45,963 nucleotides of DNA from Oscillospiraceae bacterium (GTDB lineage Bacteria > Bacillota > Clostridia > Oscillospirales > Oscillospiraceae). The stretch spans positions 1-45,963 of the forward strand of contig JAFSIK010000017.1 of the NCBI GenBank assembly GCA_017439805.1, read 5' to 3'. A program made the position numbers and the translations under genes. Below the pieces are notes generated by a model that was given only the letters and a program-made list of their open reading frames with translations, was not told where the DNA came from and searched no databases. Positions 10,595-21,351 of this stretch are shown here, in pieces (within the stretch, counting starts at the first letter, position 1; each line of letters starts with the position of its first letter).

Positions 10595-12421
10595 ATGGAA
10601 GAAAAGCTTGAACGAATACTTAGAAAAGTGCAAAAGCCTGCCCGATACACAGGCGGCGAACTTAATCAGATAATCAAGGAAAACTGCGGCGTCAATGTGG
10701 CGTTTTGTTTTCCCGACCTTTACGAAATCGGTATGTCCAATCTGGGCATGCGTATTCTCTATGCTGTAATGAATAAAATGGAGGACGTTTCCTGTCAGCG
10801 TGTATTTGCCCCCTGGACCGACATGGAAAAGGAAATGCGCGAAAACGATGTGCCTCTTTACGCACTTGAAACCGGCAAACCCGTAAAGGAATTTGATATT
10901 ATAGCCTTTACTCTGGGATATGAGATGGCATATTCCCAGGTACTCAATATGCTGGATCTGGCCGGTGTGCCTCTGCACGCTGCTGACCGTCATGGCATTG
11001 AGAACATAGTTATAGCCGGCGGAGTTTGCGTATACAACGGCGAGCCTCTGGCTGACTTTGTTGACGTTTTTTCTCTTGGTGAGGGAGAGGAAGCCCTGCC
11101 CGAGTTTATTGACCTTTACAGGAAAGCAAAAAACGAGGGGTGGAGCAAGAAACGTTTCCTGCGCGCGGCGGCGGATATTGAGGGGTTTTATGTGCCGTCC
11201 CTTTACGATATAAGCTACAACTCCGACGGAACCGTAGCCGCCATTACTCCTCTTGATGGCGCGCCAGCTGTAATTACAAAACGCATTGTCCGTGATATGG
11301 ATAAGGCTCTCTATCCCACGGATATGATAGTTCCCTCAATGGAAATTGTCCATGACCGCGTTACTCTTGAGCTTTTCCGTGGTTGCATCCGCGGCTGCCG
11401 CTTCTGCCAGGCGGGGTATGTTTACCGACCTGTACGCTCTAAGAGTGTGGAAACTCTGCTTGAGCAGGCCAGAGAAAGTCTTGAAAGCTCCGGATATCAG
11501 GAAGTCAGCCTTTCGTCCCTCAGCAGCAGTGATTACAGACCTCTGGCAGACCTTTGCGACGGACTTCTTGAATACTGTGAGCCGAGAAAAACCAGCCTTT
11601 CTCTTCCGTCTCTGCGTGCCGATAACTTTTCTGTGGAACTTATGGAGAAGGTACAAAAGGTGCGCAAGAGCGGTCTTACCTTCGCTCCCGAGGCCGGCTC
11701 GCAGCGCCTGCGTGACGCAATAAACAAAAATGTCAGAGAAGAAGATGTTCTCAACGCCTGCCGAGTTGCCTTTGAAGGCGGCTGGAATCAGGTAAAGCTT
11801 TATTTTATGCTTGGCCTGCCCACCGAGACCGACGAGGACGTTGTGGCGATAGCCGAACTGGCATTCAAGGTGCTGCGTGAATGGAAAATGCATGCATCAA
11901 ACAAGGCCCGCGGTGTTCGCATAACCGTCAGCACTTCTTTCTTTGTTCCCAAGCCCCACACACCCTACCAGTGGGAGCAGCAGATAACCATGGAGGAATA
12001 CGAGCGCCGCTGCACCCTGCTTAAAGACAGCATGCGCACAAAGGCCATCGGATATAACTGGCATGACGGAAAAACAAGCTATCTGGAAGCCGCCCTTGCC
12101 CGTGGCGACCGCCGCCTTGGAAAGGTTATCGAAAAGGCCTGGGAATTGGGCGCCAGGCTCGACGGTTGGAGCGAGACCTTTGACTTTGACCTGTGGATGC
12201 GCGCTTTCAGCGAGTGCGGCGTTGACCCGGATTTCTATGCCACCCGTGAGCGCGGCGAGGATGAAATCCTGCCCTGGGATATGGTTTTCGTGGGCGTAAA
12301 TAAAGAACATTTCAAGCTTGAACGTTCCCTGTCCAGAAAGGACAGGCTTTCCCCCGATTGCCGTGCCGGATGCATGCACTGCGGCGCGGACTGTCTGAAC
12401 GGAGGAAAATGCGATGAATAG
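10595..12421 (+). CDS. B12-binding-type radical-SAM protein, TIGR03960 family
   Basis: A 608-residue protein: an N-terminal region with GVNVAFCFPDLYEIGMSNLGM and a cobalamin-binding-like Rossmann fold (about 30-200), then a radical-SAM core with FRGCIRGCRFC (C264, C268, C271) and a C-terminal region ending in a cysteine cluster (CRAGCMHCGADCLNGGKC). It matches the TIGR03960 family, whose reaction I do not know. The downstream gene is its usual companion (DUF2344/TIGR03936) and overlaps it by 8 nt, so the two probably act together. The ATG at 10595 follows GGAGG; upstream in-frame codons would translate through a GC hairpin. In other Firmicutes the pair often precedes RNase G and rplU/rpmA; here asnS follows. 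Confidence 0.85.
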   Translation: MEEKLERILRKVQKPARYTGGELNQIIKENCGVNVAFCFPDLYEIGMSNLGMRILYAVMNKMEDVSCQRVFAPWTDMEKEMRENDVPLYALETGKPVKEFDIIAFTLGYEMAYSQVLNMLDLAGVPLHAADRHGIENIVIAGGVCVYNGEPLADFVDVFSLGEGEEALPEFIDLYRKAKNEGWSKKRFLRAAADIEGFYVPSLYDISYNSDGTVAAITPLDGAPAVITKRIVRDMDKALYPTDMIVPSMEIVHDRVTLELFRGCIRGCRFCQAGYVYRPVRSKSVETLLEQARESLESSGYQEVSLSSLSSSDYRPLADLCDGLLEYCEPRKTSLSLPSLRADNFSVELMEKVQKVRKSGLTFAPEAGSQRLRDAINKNVREEDVLNACRVAFEGGWNQVKLYFMLGLPTETDEDVVAIAELAFKVLREWKMHASNKARGVRITVSTSFFVPKPHTPYQWEQQITMEEYERRCTLLKDSMRTKAIGYNWHDGKTSYLEAALARGDRRLGKVIEKAWELGARLDGWSETFDFDLWMRAFSECGVDPDFYATRERGEDEILPWDMVFVGVNKEHFKLERSLSRKDRLSPDCRAGCMHCGADCLNGGKCDE

Positions 12422-13073
12422 ACTTCTTTTTGAAAAGACAGGCCGTGCGGCTTATATGTCACACCTTGACCTGATGCGAACCGTTCCCCGGGCCTTTATG
12501 CGGGCCGGCGTGGCAATAAAGCACACCGAGGGATTCAACCCTCACGCCTTCGTTTCGGTGGCAATGCCTCTTTCCGTTTATCAGGAAAGCATATGTGAGC
12601 TTTTGAATTTCGAGCTTCTGCCCGGCGAAATTTCTCTGGAGCAGCTGCCCGAAAAACTGAACTCCTGCCTGCCTGAGGGTATAAAAGTGCTGAAGGCCTA
12701 CGATGCTCGGCGCCCTTTTAAGCAGATAGAAGCTCTTGAGGCAAAGATAACCCTGACATATGACAGGGGAGGCGCGGCGGAAAAGACTGAGGCTCTTACG
12801 GAACTTTTCGGACGAAGCCAGCTGGTTATAAACAAAAAAACCAAGAGCGGTTATAAAGACACAGACGTCCGCCCCGGTATAAAGTCAGTATCTTTTGCGG
12901 CGGCAGGGGAGAATATTGTTGAGTGTCTGTGCACGGTTTCTGCCAAGGAGCCTGTTCTCAATCCGGAGGCCGTTGTAACCGTTATAAATACTCTGGCGCC
13001 GGAGCACGCACCGGACTTTTACCGCATAATGCGGCTTTCTCTGCGTGACGCCGAGGGAAAGATATTTGAATAG
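12414..13073 (+). CDS. Radical-SAM-associated DUF2344 protein (TIGR03936 family)
   Basis: A 219-residue protein with the family opening [30 protein letters not shown] followed by [18 protein letters not shown]. It always accompanies, or is fused to, the TIGR03960 radical-SAM protein; here the two genes overlap by 8 nt (ATG at 12414, previous TAG ends 12421), which implies coupled translation and equimolar partners. A role in RNA or ribosome modification has been supposed from gene neighbourhood only. The -35 of the asnS promoter overlaps the end of this gene. Confidence 0.85.
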   Translation: MNRLLFEKTGRAAYMSHLDLMRTVPRAFMRAGVAIKHTEGFNPHAFVSVAMPLSVYQESICELLNFELLPGEISLEQLPEKLNSCLPEGIKVLKAYDARRPFKQIEALEAKITLTYDRGGAAEKTEALTELFGRSQLVINKKTKSGYKDTDVRPGIKSVSFAAAGENIVECLCTVSAKEPVLNPEAVVTVINTLAPEHAPDFYRIMRLSLRDAEGKIFE

Positions 13074-13102
13074 TTGAAAAAATAAGTTTGCGGGTGTATA
13101 AT
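13074..13102 (+). promoter_or_regulatory. Sigma-A-type promoter of asnS
   Basis: TTGAAA (13074-13079), 17 nt, TATAAT (13097-13102). Only 33 nt separate the -10 from the ATG, so there is no room for a T-box. Confidence 0.75.
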
Positions 13103-13135
13103 ACTGCAACATATCATTCAAAGGCGGAATTATTT

Positions 13136-14530
13136 ATGGAAAGAATCAGACTTGCCCAGATACACAAAAACAGCGCCGCTTATGCCGATCAGACCATAAC
13201 TGTCTGCGGCTGGGCCCGTACTATAAGAGATATGAAGAATTTCGGCTTCATTGAGCTTAACGACGGCAGCAGCTTTACCGGGCTGCAGATCGTTTTTGAA
13301 GCCGCAACCCTGCCCAATTACGCCCAGGTGGCCTCTCAGAACGTAGGTGCCGCCTTTATCGTAAAGGGCAAGCTGGTGCTGACTCCCGATGCCAAGCAGC
13401 CTTATGAAATCAAGGCCGAGAGCATCGAGATTGAAGGCGCCTCTTCTCCCGACTACCCCCTGCAGAAAAAACGCCACAGCGTTGAATTCCTGCGTACTAT
13501 TCAGCATCTGCGCCCCAGAACAAACCTGTTTTCCGCGGCTTTCCGCGTGCGCAGCGTAGCGGCTCATGCCGTGCACTGCTTCTTCCAGGATCAGGGATTT
13601 GTTTACGTCAATACCCCCATTATCACCGGCTCCGACTGTGAGGGCGCCGGCGAAATGTTCCAGGTAACCACCCTTGACCTTAACAATCCTCCCCGCCTTG
13701 AAGACGGCAGCATCGACTGGTCTAAGGACTTCTTCGGAAAGCAGACCAACCTTACCGTTTCCGGTCAGCTCAACTGCGAAAACTTTGCCATGGCGTTCGG
13801 TGATGTTTATACTTTTGGCCCCACTTTCCGTGCGGAAAATTCCAACACCGCCCGTCACGCCGCCGAGTTCTGGATGATCGAGCCCGAGATGGCTTTCGCC
13901 GACCTGAATGATTACATGAACGTTGCGGAGGCAATGCTCAAGTACGTTATCAATTATGTACTTGAAAAATGCCCCGATGAGATTAATTTCTTTAATAATT
14001 TCGTTGACAAGGGACTTAAAGAACGCCTTGAGCACGTGGCCGGATCCGATTTTGGTCGTGTAACCTATACCGAGGCGGTTGAAATTCTCAAGAAGGTTAA
14101 TGATCAGTTTGATTACAAGGTTGAATGGGGCTGTGACCTGCAGACCGAGCACGAGCGCTATCTGACAGAGCAGGTTTATAAGAGGCCCGTATTCGTAACC
14201 AACTATCCCAAGGAAATCAAGGCTTTCTATATGCGTCTTGATGATGACGGAAAGACTGTGGCCGCGGCGGACTGCCTTGTTCCCGGTATCGGCGAGATTA
14301 TTGGCGGCTCCCAGCGTGAGGAGCGTATCGACATTCTTGAGGCTCGTATCAAGGAACTTGGTATGAAGCCCGAGGATTACTGGTGGTACTGCGACCTGCG
14401 CCGCTACGGCTCCTGCCGCCATGCCGGTTTCGGCCTTGGCTTCGAACGTATGGTTATGTACCTTACCGGCATCTCCAATATTCGTGATGTGGAGCTCCAT
14501 CCCCGCACCGTGGGCAACGCCGACTTCTAA
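13136..14530 (+). CDS. asnS: Asparaginyl-tRNA synthetase
   Basis: Charges tRNA-Asn with asparagine. The 464-residue class IIb enzyme has an N-terminal OB fold (about 15-110, [24 protein letters not shown]), motif 2 [24 protein letters not shown] and motif 3 [15 protein letters not shown] near the C-terminus. AsnRS rather than AspRS is indicated by [18 protein letters not shown]. Length is normal. The ATG at 13136 fits the family start [11 protein letters not shown]; a weak AAAGGCGG is upstream. Presence of AsnRS suggests direct charging, though an amidotransferase route elsewhere cannot be excluded. Confidence 0.96.
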   Translation: MERIRLAQIHKNSAAYADQTITVCGWARTIRDMKNFGFIELNDGSSFTGLQIVFEAATLPNYAQVASQNVGAAFIVKGKLVLTPDAKQPYEIKAESIEIEGASSPDYPLQKKRHSVEFLRTIQHLRPRTNLFSAAFRVRSVAAHAVHCFFQDQGFVYVNTPIITGSDCEGAGEMFQVTTLDLNNPPRLEDGSIDWSKDFFGKQTNLTVSGQLNCENFAMAFGDVYTFGPTFRAENSNTARHAAEFWMIEPEMAFADLNDYMNVAEAMLKYVINYVLEKCPDEINFFNNFVDKGLKERLEHVAGSDFGRVTYTEAVEILKKVNDQFDYKVEWGCDLQTEHERYLTEQVYKRPVFVTNYPKEIKAFYMRLDDDGKTVAAADCLVPGIGEIIGGSQREERIDILEARIKELGMKPEDYWWYCDLRRYGSCRHAGFGLGFERMVMYLTGISNIRDVELHPRTVGNADF

Positions 14531-14538
14531 AAATTAAG

Positions 14539-14570
14539 AAACGGTACAGCGAAATGCTGTACCGTTTTTA
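14539..14570. terminator. Bidirectional terminator between asnS and the GNAT gene
   Basis: ACGGTACAGC (14541-14550) pairs with GCTGTACCGT (14556-14565), with flanking A and T tracts on both sides, serving two convergent genes. Confidence 0.88.
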
Positions 14571-15326
14571 TTATTTTTCCAGACGCCAGTTGGGCATCTG
14601 ACCGGCAGGGATAAACCCGCAGGCTATGTAGGAGGGATAGCCCGTGTCGTTGGATTGCAGTGCGGCGATCTCGCAGCCGTTTTCCTTGCCGTGCATAATG
14701 CACTTTTCAAGCAGGCTGCGGAAAAGATGCTTTCCGCGGTATTCCGGCAGAATACCGCCCTCATGCATACCGCAGATGCCGTCTTTGCAGTAAGCCATTG
14801 CGGTGCCAACAATTTTTCCGTCGGCTTCATAGCCGAAAAACGCAACCCTGGGATCTTTGACAAGAAGCTCCAGAGCGTCCCGCTCGGAGGGCTTGGGGAA
14901 AGCAGTGTTGAGGGTGTTTTCCCACTCGTCGAATCTGTCTTCGCCAATGCGTATAACAGGGGAGAGGTCGGCCTTGAAAACATGCTTGTCTATTTCAAGA
15001 TACATGCCAACCTGGCTCATAAAGTTGACAAAACCATGCTTTTCAAGAGCTGCACGATGCTCGCTGCCGGCGATTTCCTCGGTGTAGCTTACATAACCCG
15101 GGCCGCCGGCCTTTACAAGCTCCATAATATTGCCGATAACTTCCTCACTGCGGCCCTTGGCGTCGGCGGTAAGTATATGACGGGGATAAATGGCGCCCTT
15201 GCCGGAATCGATGGTCACAAATCCGTCGTGATATACTGGCTCTTTGCCGACATAGTCGGTAAGCAGAGTGCAGATATCGTAAATAGTCTTTTCGGAAATT
15301 GCGTAAGGCTCAATGTTCATCTTCAT
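14571..15326 (-). CDS. GNAT-family N-acetyltransferase
   Basis: A 251-residue protein whose C-terminal half (about 125-250) is a GNAT fold: FFGYEADGKIVGTAMAY (strand 4 region), GGILPEYRGKHLFRSLLEKCI (acetyl-CoA pyrophosphate loop, here RGKHL) and NDTGYPSYIACGF. The N-terminal half is less conserved and may be a degenerate second GNAT domain. Substrate unknown. The ATG overlaps the pfp stop as ATGA, so it is coupled to pfp; no ribosome site is evident beyond AAGG. A glycolytic partner is implied only by position. Confidence 0.75.
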   Translation of the reverse strand: MKMNIEPYAISEKTIYDICTLLTDYVGKEPVYHDGFVTIDSGKGAIYPRHILTADAKGRSEEVIGNIMELVKAGGPGYVSYTEEIAGSEHRAALEKHGFVNFMSQVGMYLEIDKHVFKADLSPVIRIGEDRFDEWENTLNTAFPKPSERDALELLVKDPRVAFFGYEADGKIVGTAMAYCKDGICGMHEGGILPEYRGKHLFRSLLEKCIMHGKENGCEIAALQSNDTGYPSYIACGFIPAGQMPNWRLEK

Positions 15327-16561
15327 TCGGCAAGTACCTTTTTCAGCTTGACAAAGCGGGGCATGGAATCAACCATGGGTCTGTCGGGATCGCCCTGAAC
15401 CAGAGGAAGTACATATTCGATGAACTCTTCGGTTACGCCGTTATGCTCAGCGTTAATCCACTCCAGAGGAACTTTTTTTTCGAAGTTTGCAACCTTTTCA
15501 AGGGGCAGAAGTTCCACACCGCAGTGGTACTTGCCATCAACGCTCTCGCGCTTGAAAGCAACCATCTTGCCGGTGTCGCCGGAAACGGCGGCCTCGACTG
15601 CGGCCTTACCAGCCAGGAAGGCTTCGTCAAGGTCGGTCTTGGAAGCCAGATGAGAGCCGCAACGCTGCAGCAGATTCAGCTCAATGCCGCGAACCTTGGC
15701 GCCGGTCTCTTTCTTTACGATATCAGCAAGAATGGTAGCCAGACCGCCCAGCTGGGCATGTCCGAAACCGTCGGTAGCGGAGGTCTTTGCCTCGGATACG
15801 AAAGAGCCGTCGGCGTAGTGGATACCCTCGGAAACGGCAACAAGGCACTTTCCGGTGGCGTTATACACACGCTTTACATCCTCAAGGAATTTTTCCATTG
15901 AAAAGTCGGTTTCGGGCAGGTAAACGAGGTCGGGACCTGCGCCGTAGCGGCAGCCCAGAGCTGCGCTGCCGGCAAGCCAGCCTGCGTGACGGCCCATGAT
16001 TTCGATAATGGTGACCATTCCGGTATCGTAAACATGAGCGTCCTTGTAGACCTCCATAACGGAGGTGGCGATATATCTGGCGGCACTGCCGAAGCCGGGG
16101 CAGTGGTCGGTGCCGAAGAGGTCGTTGTCGATGGTCTTGGGAACACCCATTACGCGGCATTCGTAGCCTGCGGAAGCCATATAGCGGCTGATCTTGTTGC
16201 AGGTGTCCATGGAGTCGTTGCCGCCGTTATAGAAGAAATAACGGACGTTGTATTTTTTGAAAATTTCAAGGATGCGTTTATAGTCGGTGTCATCCTTTTC
16301 CGGATCTGCCATTTTGTAGCGGCAGGAACCCAGCTCGCTGGAGGGGGTGTAGGGCAGCAGGGCAAGCTCCTGAGCGTCCTCCTTGCTCATGTCGTAAAGC
16401 TTGTCGTCCAGCACGCCCTTGATGCCGTGGGCTGCGCCGTAGACCGCGGTGATGTTTTCGTCGTCCAGGGCGGTACGAATAACGCCGTAGGCGCTGGCAT
16501 TGATTACAGCGGTGGGGCCGCCGGACTGACCGATGATACAGGCTCCCTTTAAAGTGCTCAT
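15323..16561 (-). CDS. pfp: Pyrophosphate-dependent 6-phosphofructokinase
   Basis: Phosphorylates fructose-6-phosphate to fructose-1,6-bisphosphate, probably with PPi rather than ATP and hence reversibly. The 412-residue product has GQSGGPTAVINASA (phosphate loop), YNGGNDSMDT (113-120 region) and PKTIDNDLFGTDH. The aspartate of GGND and the lysine of PKTIDND are the residues that mark PPi-type enzymes, where ATP-type enzymes have glycines. The ATG at 16561 is chosen for GGAGGAAGATAT; an in-frame start 39 nt upstream lacks a site. It is divergent from fba, the next glycolytic step, and followed by the overlapping GNAT gene. Confidence 0.92.
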   Translation of the reverse strand: MSTLKGACIIGQSGGPTAVINASAYGVIRTALDDENITAVYGAAHGIKGVLDDKLYDMSKEDAQELALLPYTPSSELGSCRYKMADPEKDDTDYKRILEIFKKYNVRYFFYNGGNDSMDTCNKISRYMASAGYECRVMGVPKTIDNDLFGTDHCPGFGSAARYIATSVMEVYKDAHVYDTGMVTIIEIMGRHAGWLAGSAALGCRYGAGPDLVYLPETDFSMEKFLEDVKRVYNATGKCLVAVSEGIHYADGSFVSEAKTSATDGFGHAQLGGLATILADIVKKETGAKVRGIELNLLQRCGSHLASKTDLDEAFLAGKAAVEAAVSGDTGKMVAFKRESVDGKYHCGVELLPLEKVANFEKKVPLEWINAEHNGVTEEFIEYVLPLVQGDPDRPMVDSMPRFVKLKKVLAE

Positions 16562-16599
16562 ATATCTTCCTCCAAATGTCTTATGTGGGATTTCTACCA

Positions 16600-16605
16600 A
16601 TCATA
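16600..16605 (-). promoter_or_regulatory. Extended -10 promoter of pfp
   Basis: On the minus strand TGTTATGAT gives an extended -10 (TG-N-TATGAT). The -35 position, 17 nt upstream, is a T tract. It lies about 40 nt before the ATG. Confidence 0.45.
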
Positions 16606-16649
16606 ACATAATTTTTATCGAAAAAAAAGATGAATATACTTTATCCTGC

Positions 16650-16678
16650 TTTTAAAATTACAATTTATGTGGTATTAT
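16650..16678 (+). promoter_or_regulatory. Extended -10 promoter of fba
   Basis: TGGTATTAT (TG-N-TATTAT, -10 at 16673-16678) with a weak TTTTAA -35 at 16650-16655. Confidence 0.5.
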
Positions 16679-16709
16679 TTGGTTGTAAGATTTTATGGAG
16701 GTGTTTTAA

Positions 16710-17645
16710 ATGCCACTCGTAACAACCAAGGAAATGTTCAAAAAAGCTTACGACGGCGGATACGCCATCGGCGCTTTCAATGTAAATAATATGGAAATCA
16801 TTCAGGGCATCACCCAGGCAGCCGCCGACCTGCGCGCCCCTCTTATTCTTCAGGTGTCCGCCGGCGCAAGAAAGTACGCCAGCCATGTTTATCTGATGAA
16901 GCTTGTTGAGGCTGCGGTAGAGGATACCGGTCTGCCTATCTGTCTGCACCTTGACCACGGCGACAGCTTTGAAATCTGCAAAAGCTGCATTGACGGCGGC
17001 TTTACTTCCGTTATGATGGACGGCAGCAAGTTCAGCTTTGAGGAAAATATCCGCATAACCTCCGAGGTGGTAAAATATGCCCACGACAGAGGCGTTGTAG
17101 TTGAAGGCGAGCTTGGCAGACTTGCCGGTGTTGAGGACGACGTTAATGTATCTGCGGAGGATTCTTCCTATACCCGTCCGGAGGAAGTACAGGAGTTTGT
17201 TGAACGCACCGGAGTTGACTCTCTGGCCATTGCCATCGGCACAAGCCACGGCGCATATAAGTTCAAACCCGGCACCAAACCCCAGCTTCAGTTCCAGATT
17301 CTTGAGGAAGTCGGAAAAAGACTGCCCGGTTTCCCCATCGTACTTCACGGAGCCTCCAGCGTACCCCAGGAGTTTGTAAAGGCAATAAACTCCAACGGCG
17401 GAGCCCTTGAAGATGCTATCGGCGTTCCCGAGGATATGCTGCGTCAGGCGGCTTCCATGGCGGTGTGCAAAATAAACATCGACTCCGACCTGCGTCTTGC
17501 CATGACCGCCGCAGTTCGTGAGCATCTGGCAAATCATCCCGGCGATTTCGACCCCAGACAGTTCCTTAAACCCGGCCGTGAGAGCATAAAGGCCATGGTT
17601 GCTCACAAGATAAACAATGTTCTCGGTTGCGCAGGCCAGGCGTAA
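16710..17645 (+). CDS. fba: Class II fructose-1,6-bisphosphate aldolase
   Basis: Zinc-dependent aldolase cleaving fructose-1,6-bisphosphate to dihydroxyacetone phosphate and glyceraldehyde-3-phosphate. The 311-residue product has the metal and active-site segments LHLDHGDSFE, VVEGELGRLAGVEDD, IGTSHGAYKF and VLHGASSVP, then NIDSDLRLAMTAAVRE binding the substrate phosphate. Length is that of the gram-positive class IIB type. GGAGGTG lies 7 nt before the ATG. It diverges from pfp, so consecutive glycolytic steps share one intergenic region. Confidence 0.95.
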   Translation: MPLVTTKEMFKKAYDGGYAIGAFNVNNMEIIQGITQAAADLRAPLILQVSAGARKYASHVYLMKLVEAAVEDTGLPICLHLDHGDSFEICKSCIDGGFTSVMMDGSKFSFEENIRITSEVVKYAHDRGVVVEGELGRLAGVEDDVNVSAEDSSYTRPEEVQEFVERTGVDSLAIAIGTSHGAYKFKPGTKPQLQFQILEEVGKRLPGFPIVLHGASSVPQEFVKAINSNGGALEDAIGVPEDMLRQAASMAVCKINIDSDLRLAMTAAVREHLANHPGDFDPRQFLKPGRESIKAMVAHKINNVLGCAGQA

Positions 17646-17691
17646 GTGATTTTTCCTCCCTCTGCCGCATAAACTTGCCACGGTGATGTTT

Positions 17692-18393
17692 ATGACCGGC
17701 AGAAGGCCTGTACTGAGAAAAATAAGATACGATCTTCGCAGAGCGAAGGGCAAGCGTTTGTTACTGTTACTGCTTGCCCTTCTTATTTTATTGTCGGCGC
17801 TGTTTGTGGTGTTCAATCTGCGTCTGCGCCCGGTGCTGATTGAAATGGTGAATATGGAGGTAAACAACGTTGCCCTCATATACATCGGTGACGCGGTGGA
17901 GGAAGAACTGGCATTGGGGCTGACCTACGGAGATATTGTTACCCTTGAAAAAACCGCAGACGGCACAGTCGCGGCAATAATAACCGACATGGCGGAGGTA
18001 AACAGGCTGCAATACGGTATTGCAAAGCGCGTGCTTGAAAGCTCCGAGGAGGACAGAGAGATGCTGATTGAGGTGCCGGTGGGTACTGTTCTGGGCATTA
18101 ACCTGGCCTCCGGCAGAGGACCGAAAATGCGGCTGAAAGCAGTGATTTCAAACGACGCGGACGTACTTTTGAAAAGCAGCTTTTCCACAGCCGGGATAAA
18201 TCAGACATATCACCGCATCGTTGCTGAGGTTACCATGAGTTATAAATTTTTCATACCCGGCAAATGGCTGCAGTCAACGGTTGTGTCTGATGTTGTGGTG
18301 GCGGAAACCGTAATAATGGGTACCGTTCCGGAGAGCTACACCTATCTTGGCGACAACAGCGAGGTGGTAGAACACTACGCGGTGGTAAAATGA
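17692..18393 (+). CDS. yunB: Sporulation protein YunB
   Basis: Single-pass membrane protein of 233 residues. After a basic start (TGRRPVLRKIRYDLRRAKGKR), a hydrophobic segment (about 24-44, LLLLLLALLILLSALFVVF) leads to the family's conserved external part with LRPVLIEMVNMEVNN, DIVTLEKTADGTVAAIITDMAEVNRLQ, VPVGTVLGINLASGRGPKM and INQTYHRI. In Bacillus the gene is expressed in the mother cell and needed for efficient sporulation; its biochemical role is not clear. The ATG at 17692 is chosen with GGTGA just upstream; GTG 17683 and ATG 17686 are alternatives. It supports an endospore former. Confidence 0.88.
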   Translation: MTGRRPVLRKIRYDLRRAKGKRLLLLLLALLILLSALFVVFNLRLRPVLIEMVNMEVNNVALIYIGDAVEEELALGLTYGDIVTLEKTADGTVAAIITDMAEVNRLQYGIAKRVLESSEEDREMLIEVPVGTVLGINLASGRGPKMRLKAVISNDADVLLKSSFSTAGINQTYHRIVAEVTMSYKFFIPGKWLQSTVVSDVVVAETVIMGTVPESYTYLGDNSEVVEHYAVVK

Positions 18394-18402
18394 CGGAAAG
18401 TG

Positions 18403-18431
18403 TTGTTAAAGACGGTAAATTCTGATATAAT
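18403..18431 (+). promoter_or_regulatory. Sigma-A-type promoter of ligA
   Basis: TTGTTA (18403-18408), 17 nt, TATAAT (18426-18431) with the extended TGA before it; 46 nt before the ATG. Confidence 0.75.
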
Positions 18432-18441
18432 TATTCATTGA

Positions 18442-20463
<2,022 letters not shown>

Positions 20464-20474
20464 TTAAATATTTG

Positions 20475-20503
20475 TTGCAAAAATGTACTGTAAGTGTTAT
20501 TAT
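20475..20503 (+). promoter_or_regulatory. Sigma-A-type promoter of crt-hbd
   Basis: TTGCAA (20475-20480), 17 nt, TATTAT (20498-20503); 33 nt before the crt ATG. Confidence 0.7.
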
Positions 20504-20536
20504 ATTTATTCGTAAACTGTTTGATGGAGGCAGAAT

Positions 20537-21313
20537 ATGAATTACATCAAATTCCAGCAGGACGGCCACATCGGCATCGTCAGCCTGAACCGTCCCGAAT
20601 CTCTCAATGCTCTTAGCACCGAACTCATGGGTGAAATTGCCGAAATTTTTGCCCAACTTGAGAAAAATGACGATATTTACGTTATCGTCCTTACCGGCGA
20701 GGGCCGTGCTTTTGCCGCCGGTGCCGACATCTCTGAAATGAGCAACTACGGTGTTGTTGAAGGCAAGCGTTACGGTGTTCTGGGTAACGATACTATGACT
20801 TTTATTGAAAATATGACCAAGCCTGTCATCGCCGCTGTAAACGGTTTCGCACTGGGCGGCGGCTGTGAGCTTGCCATGTGCTGTGATATCCGTATTGCCA
20901 GTGAAAAGGCAAAGTTCGGCCAGCCCGAGGTTGGTCTGGGTATTACCCCCGGCTTCGGCGGCACCCAGCGTCTGCCCCGTATTGTTGGTATCAGCAAGGC
21001 TATGGAGCTGATTCTCACCGCCAGAGTTATCGGCGCGGCTGAGGCTGAAAGAATCGGTCTTGTAAGCCTCGTTGTTCCTCCCGAGGAACTTATGACCACC
21101 GCAGTTACTCTTGCCAAGGCTATTGCAGACCAGGCTCAGGTAGCCGTGCGCGAGTCAAAAAAGTGCGTAAGACGCGGTATGCAGACCGATATTTACACCG
21201 GTACCGCTTTCGAGTCCGAGGCTTTTGGCCTGTGCTTCGGCACCGAGGACCAGAAAGACGCCATGAAGGCTTTTGTAAACAAAGAGAAACTCTCCGGATT
21301 TAAAAACAGATAA
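20537..21313 (+). CDS. crt: Short-chain enoyl-CoA hydratase (crotonase)
   Basis: Interconverts 3-hydroxybutyryl-CoA and crotonyl-CoA. The 258-residue crotonase fold has the oxyanion-hole segments AFAAGADISEM and ALGGGCELAMCCDIRIAS, and the catalytic glutamates within CELAM and PEVGLGITPGFGGTQRL. Length is typical. It is followed by hbd after 38 nt, forming a two-step module of butyrate synthesis (acetoacetyl-CoA to crotonyl-CoA). Butyryl-CoA dehydrogenase, the Etf genes and thiolase, often in the same operon, are not adjacent. Confidence 0.93.
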   Translation: MNYIKFQQDGHIGIVSLNRPESLNALSTELMGEIAEIFAQLEKNDDIYVIVLTGEGRAFAAGADISEMSNYGVVEGKRYGVLGNDTMTFIENMTKPVIAAVNGFALGGGCELAMCCDIRIASEKAKFGQPEVGLGITPGFGGTQRLPRIVGISKAMELILTARVIGAAEAERIGLVSLVVPPEELMTTAVTLAKAIADQAQVAVRESKKCVRRGMQTDIYTGTAFESEAFGLCFGTEDQKDAMKAFVNKEKLSGFKNR

Positions 21314-21351
21314 AATTTTAAAAAGTTCAACATATTTAGGAGGAAAAGAAA

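Noticed and set aside
13103-13135. T-box leaders for asnS and hisS
   Set aside because: The promoters lie 33-38 nt from the start codons, leaving no space for a T-box.
13130-14500. 456-codon open frame antisense to asnS
   Set aside because: Spans asnS exactly; AsnRS motifs are unmistakable on the plus strand.
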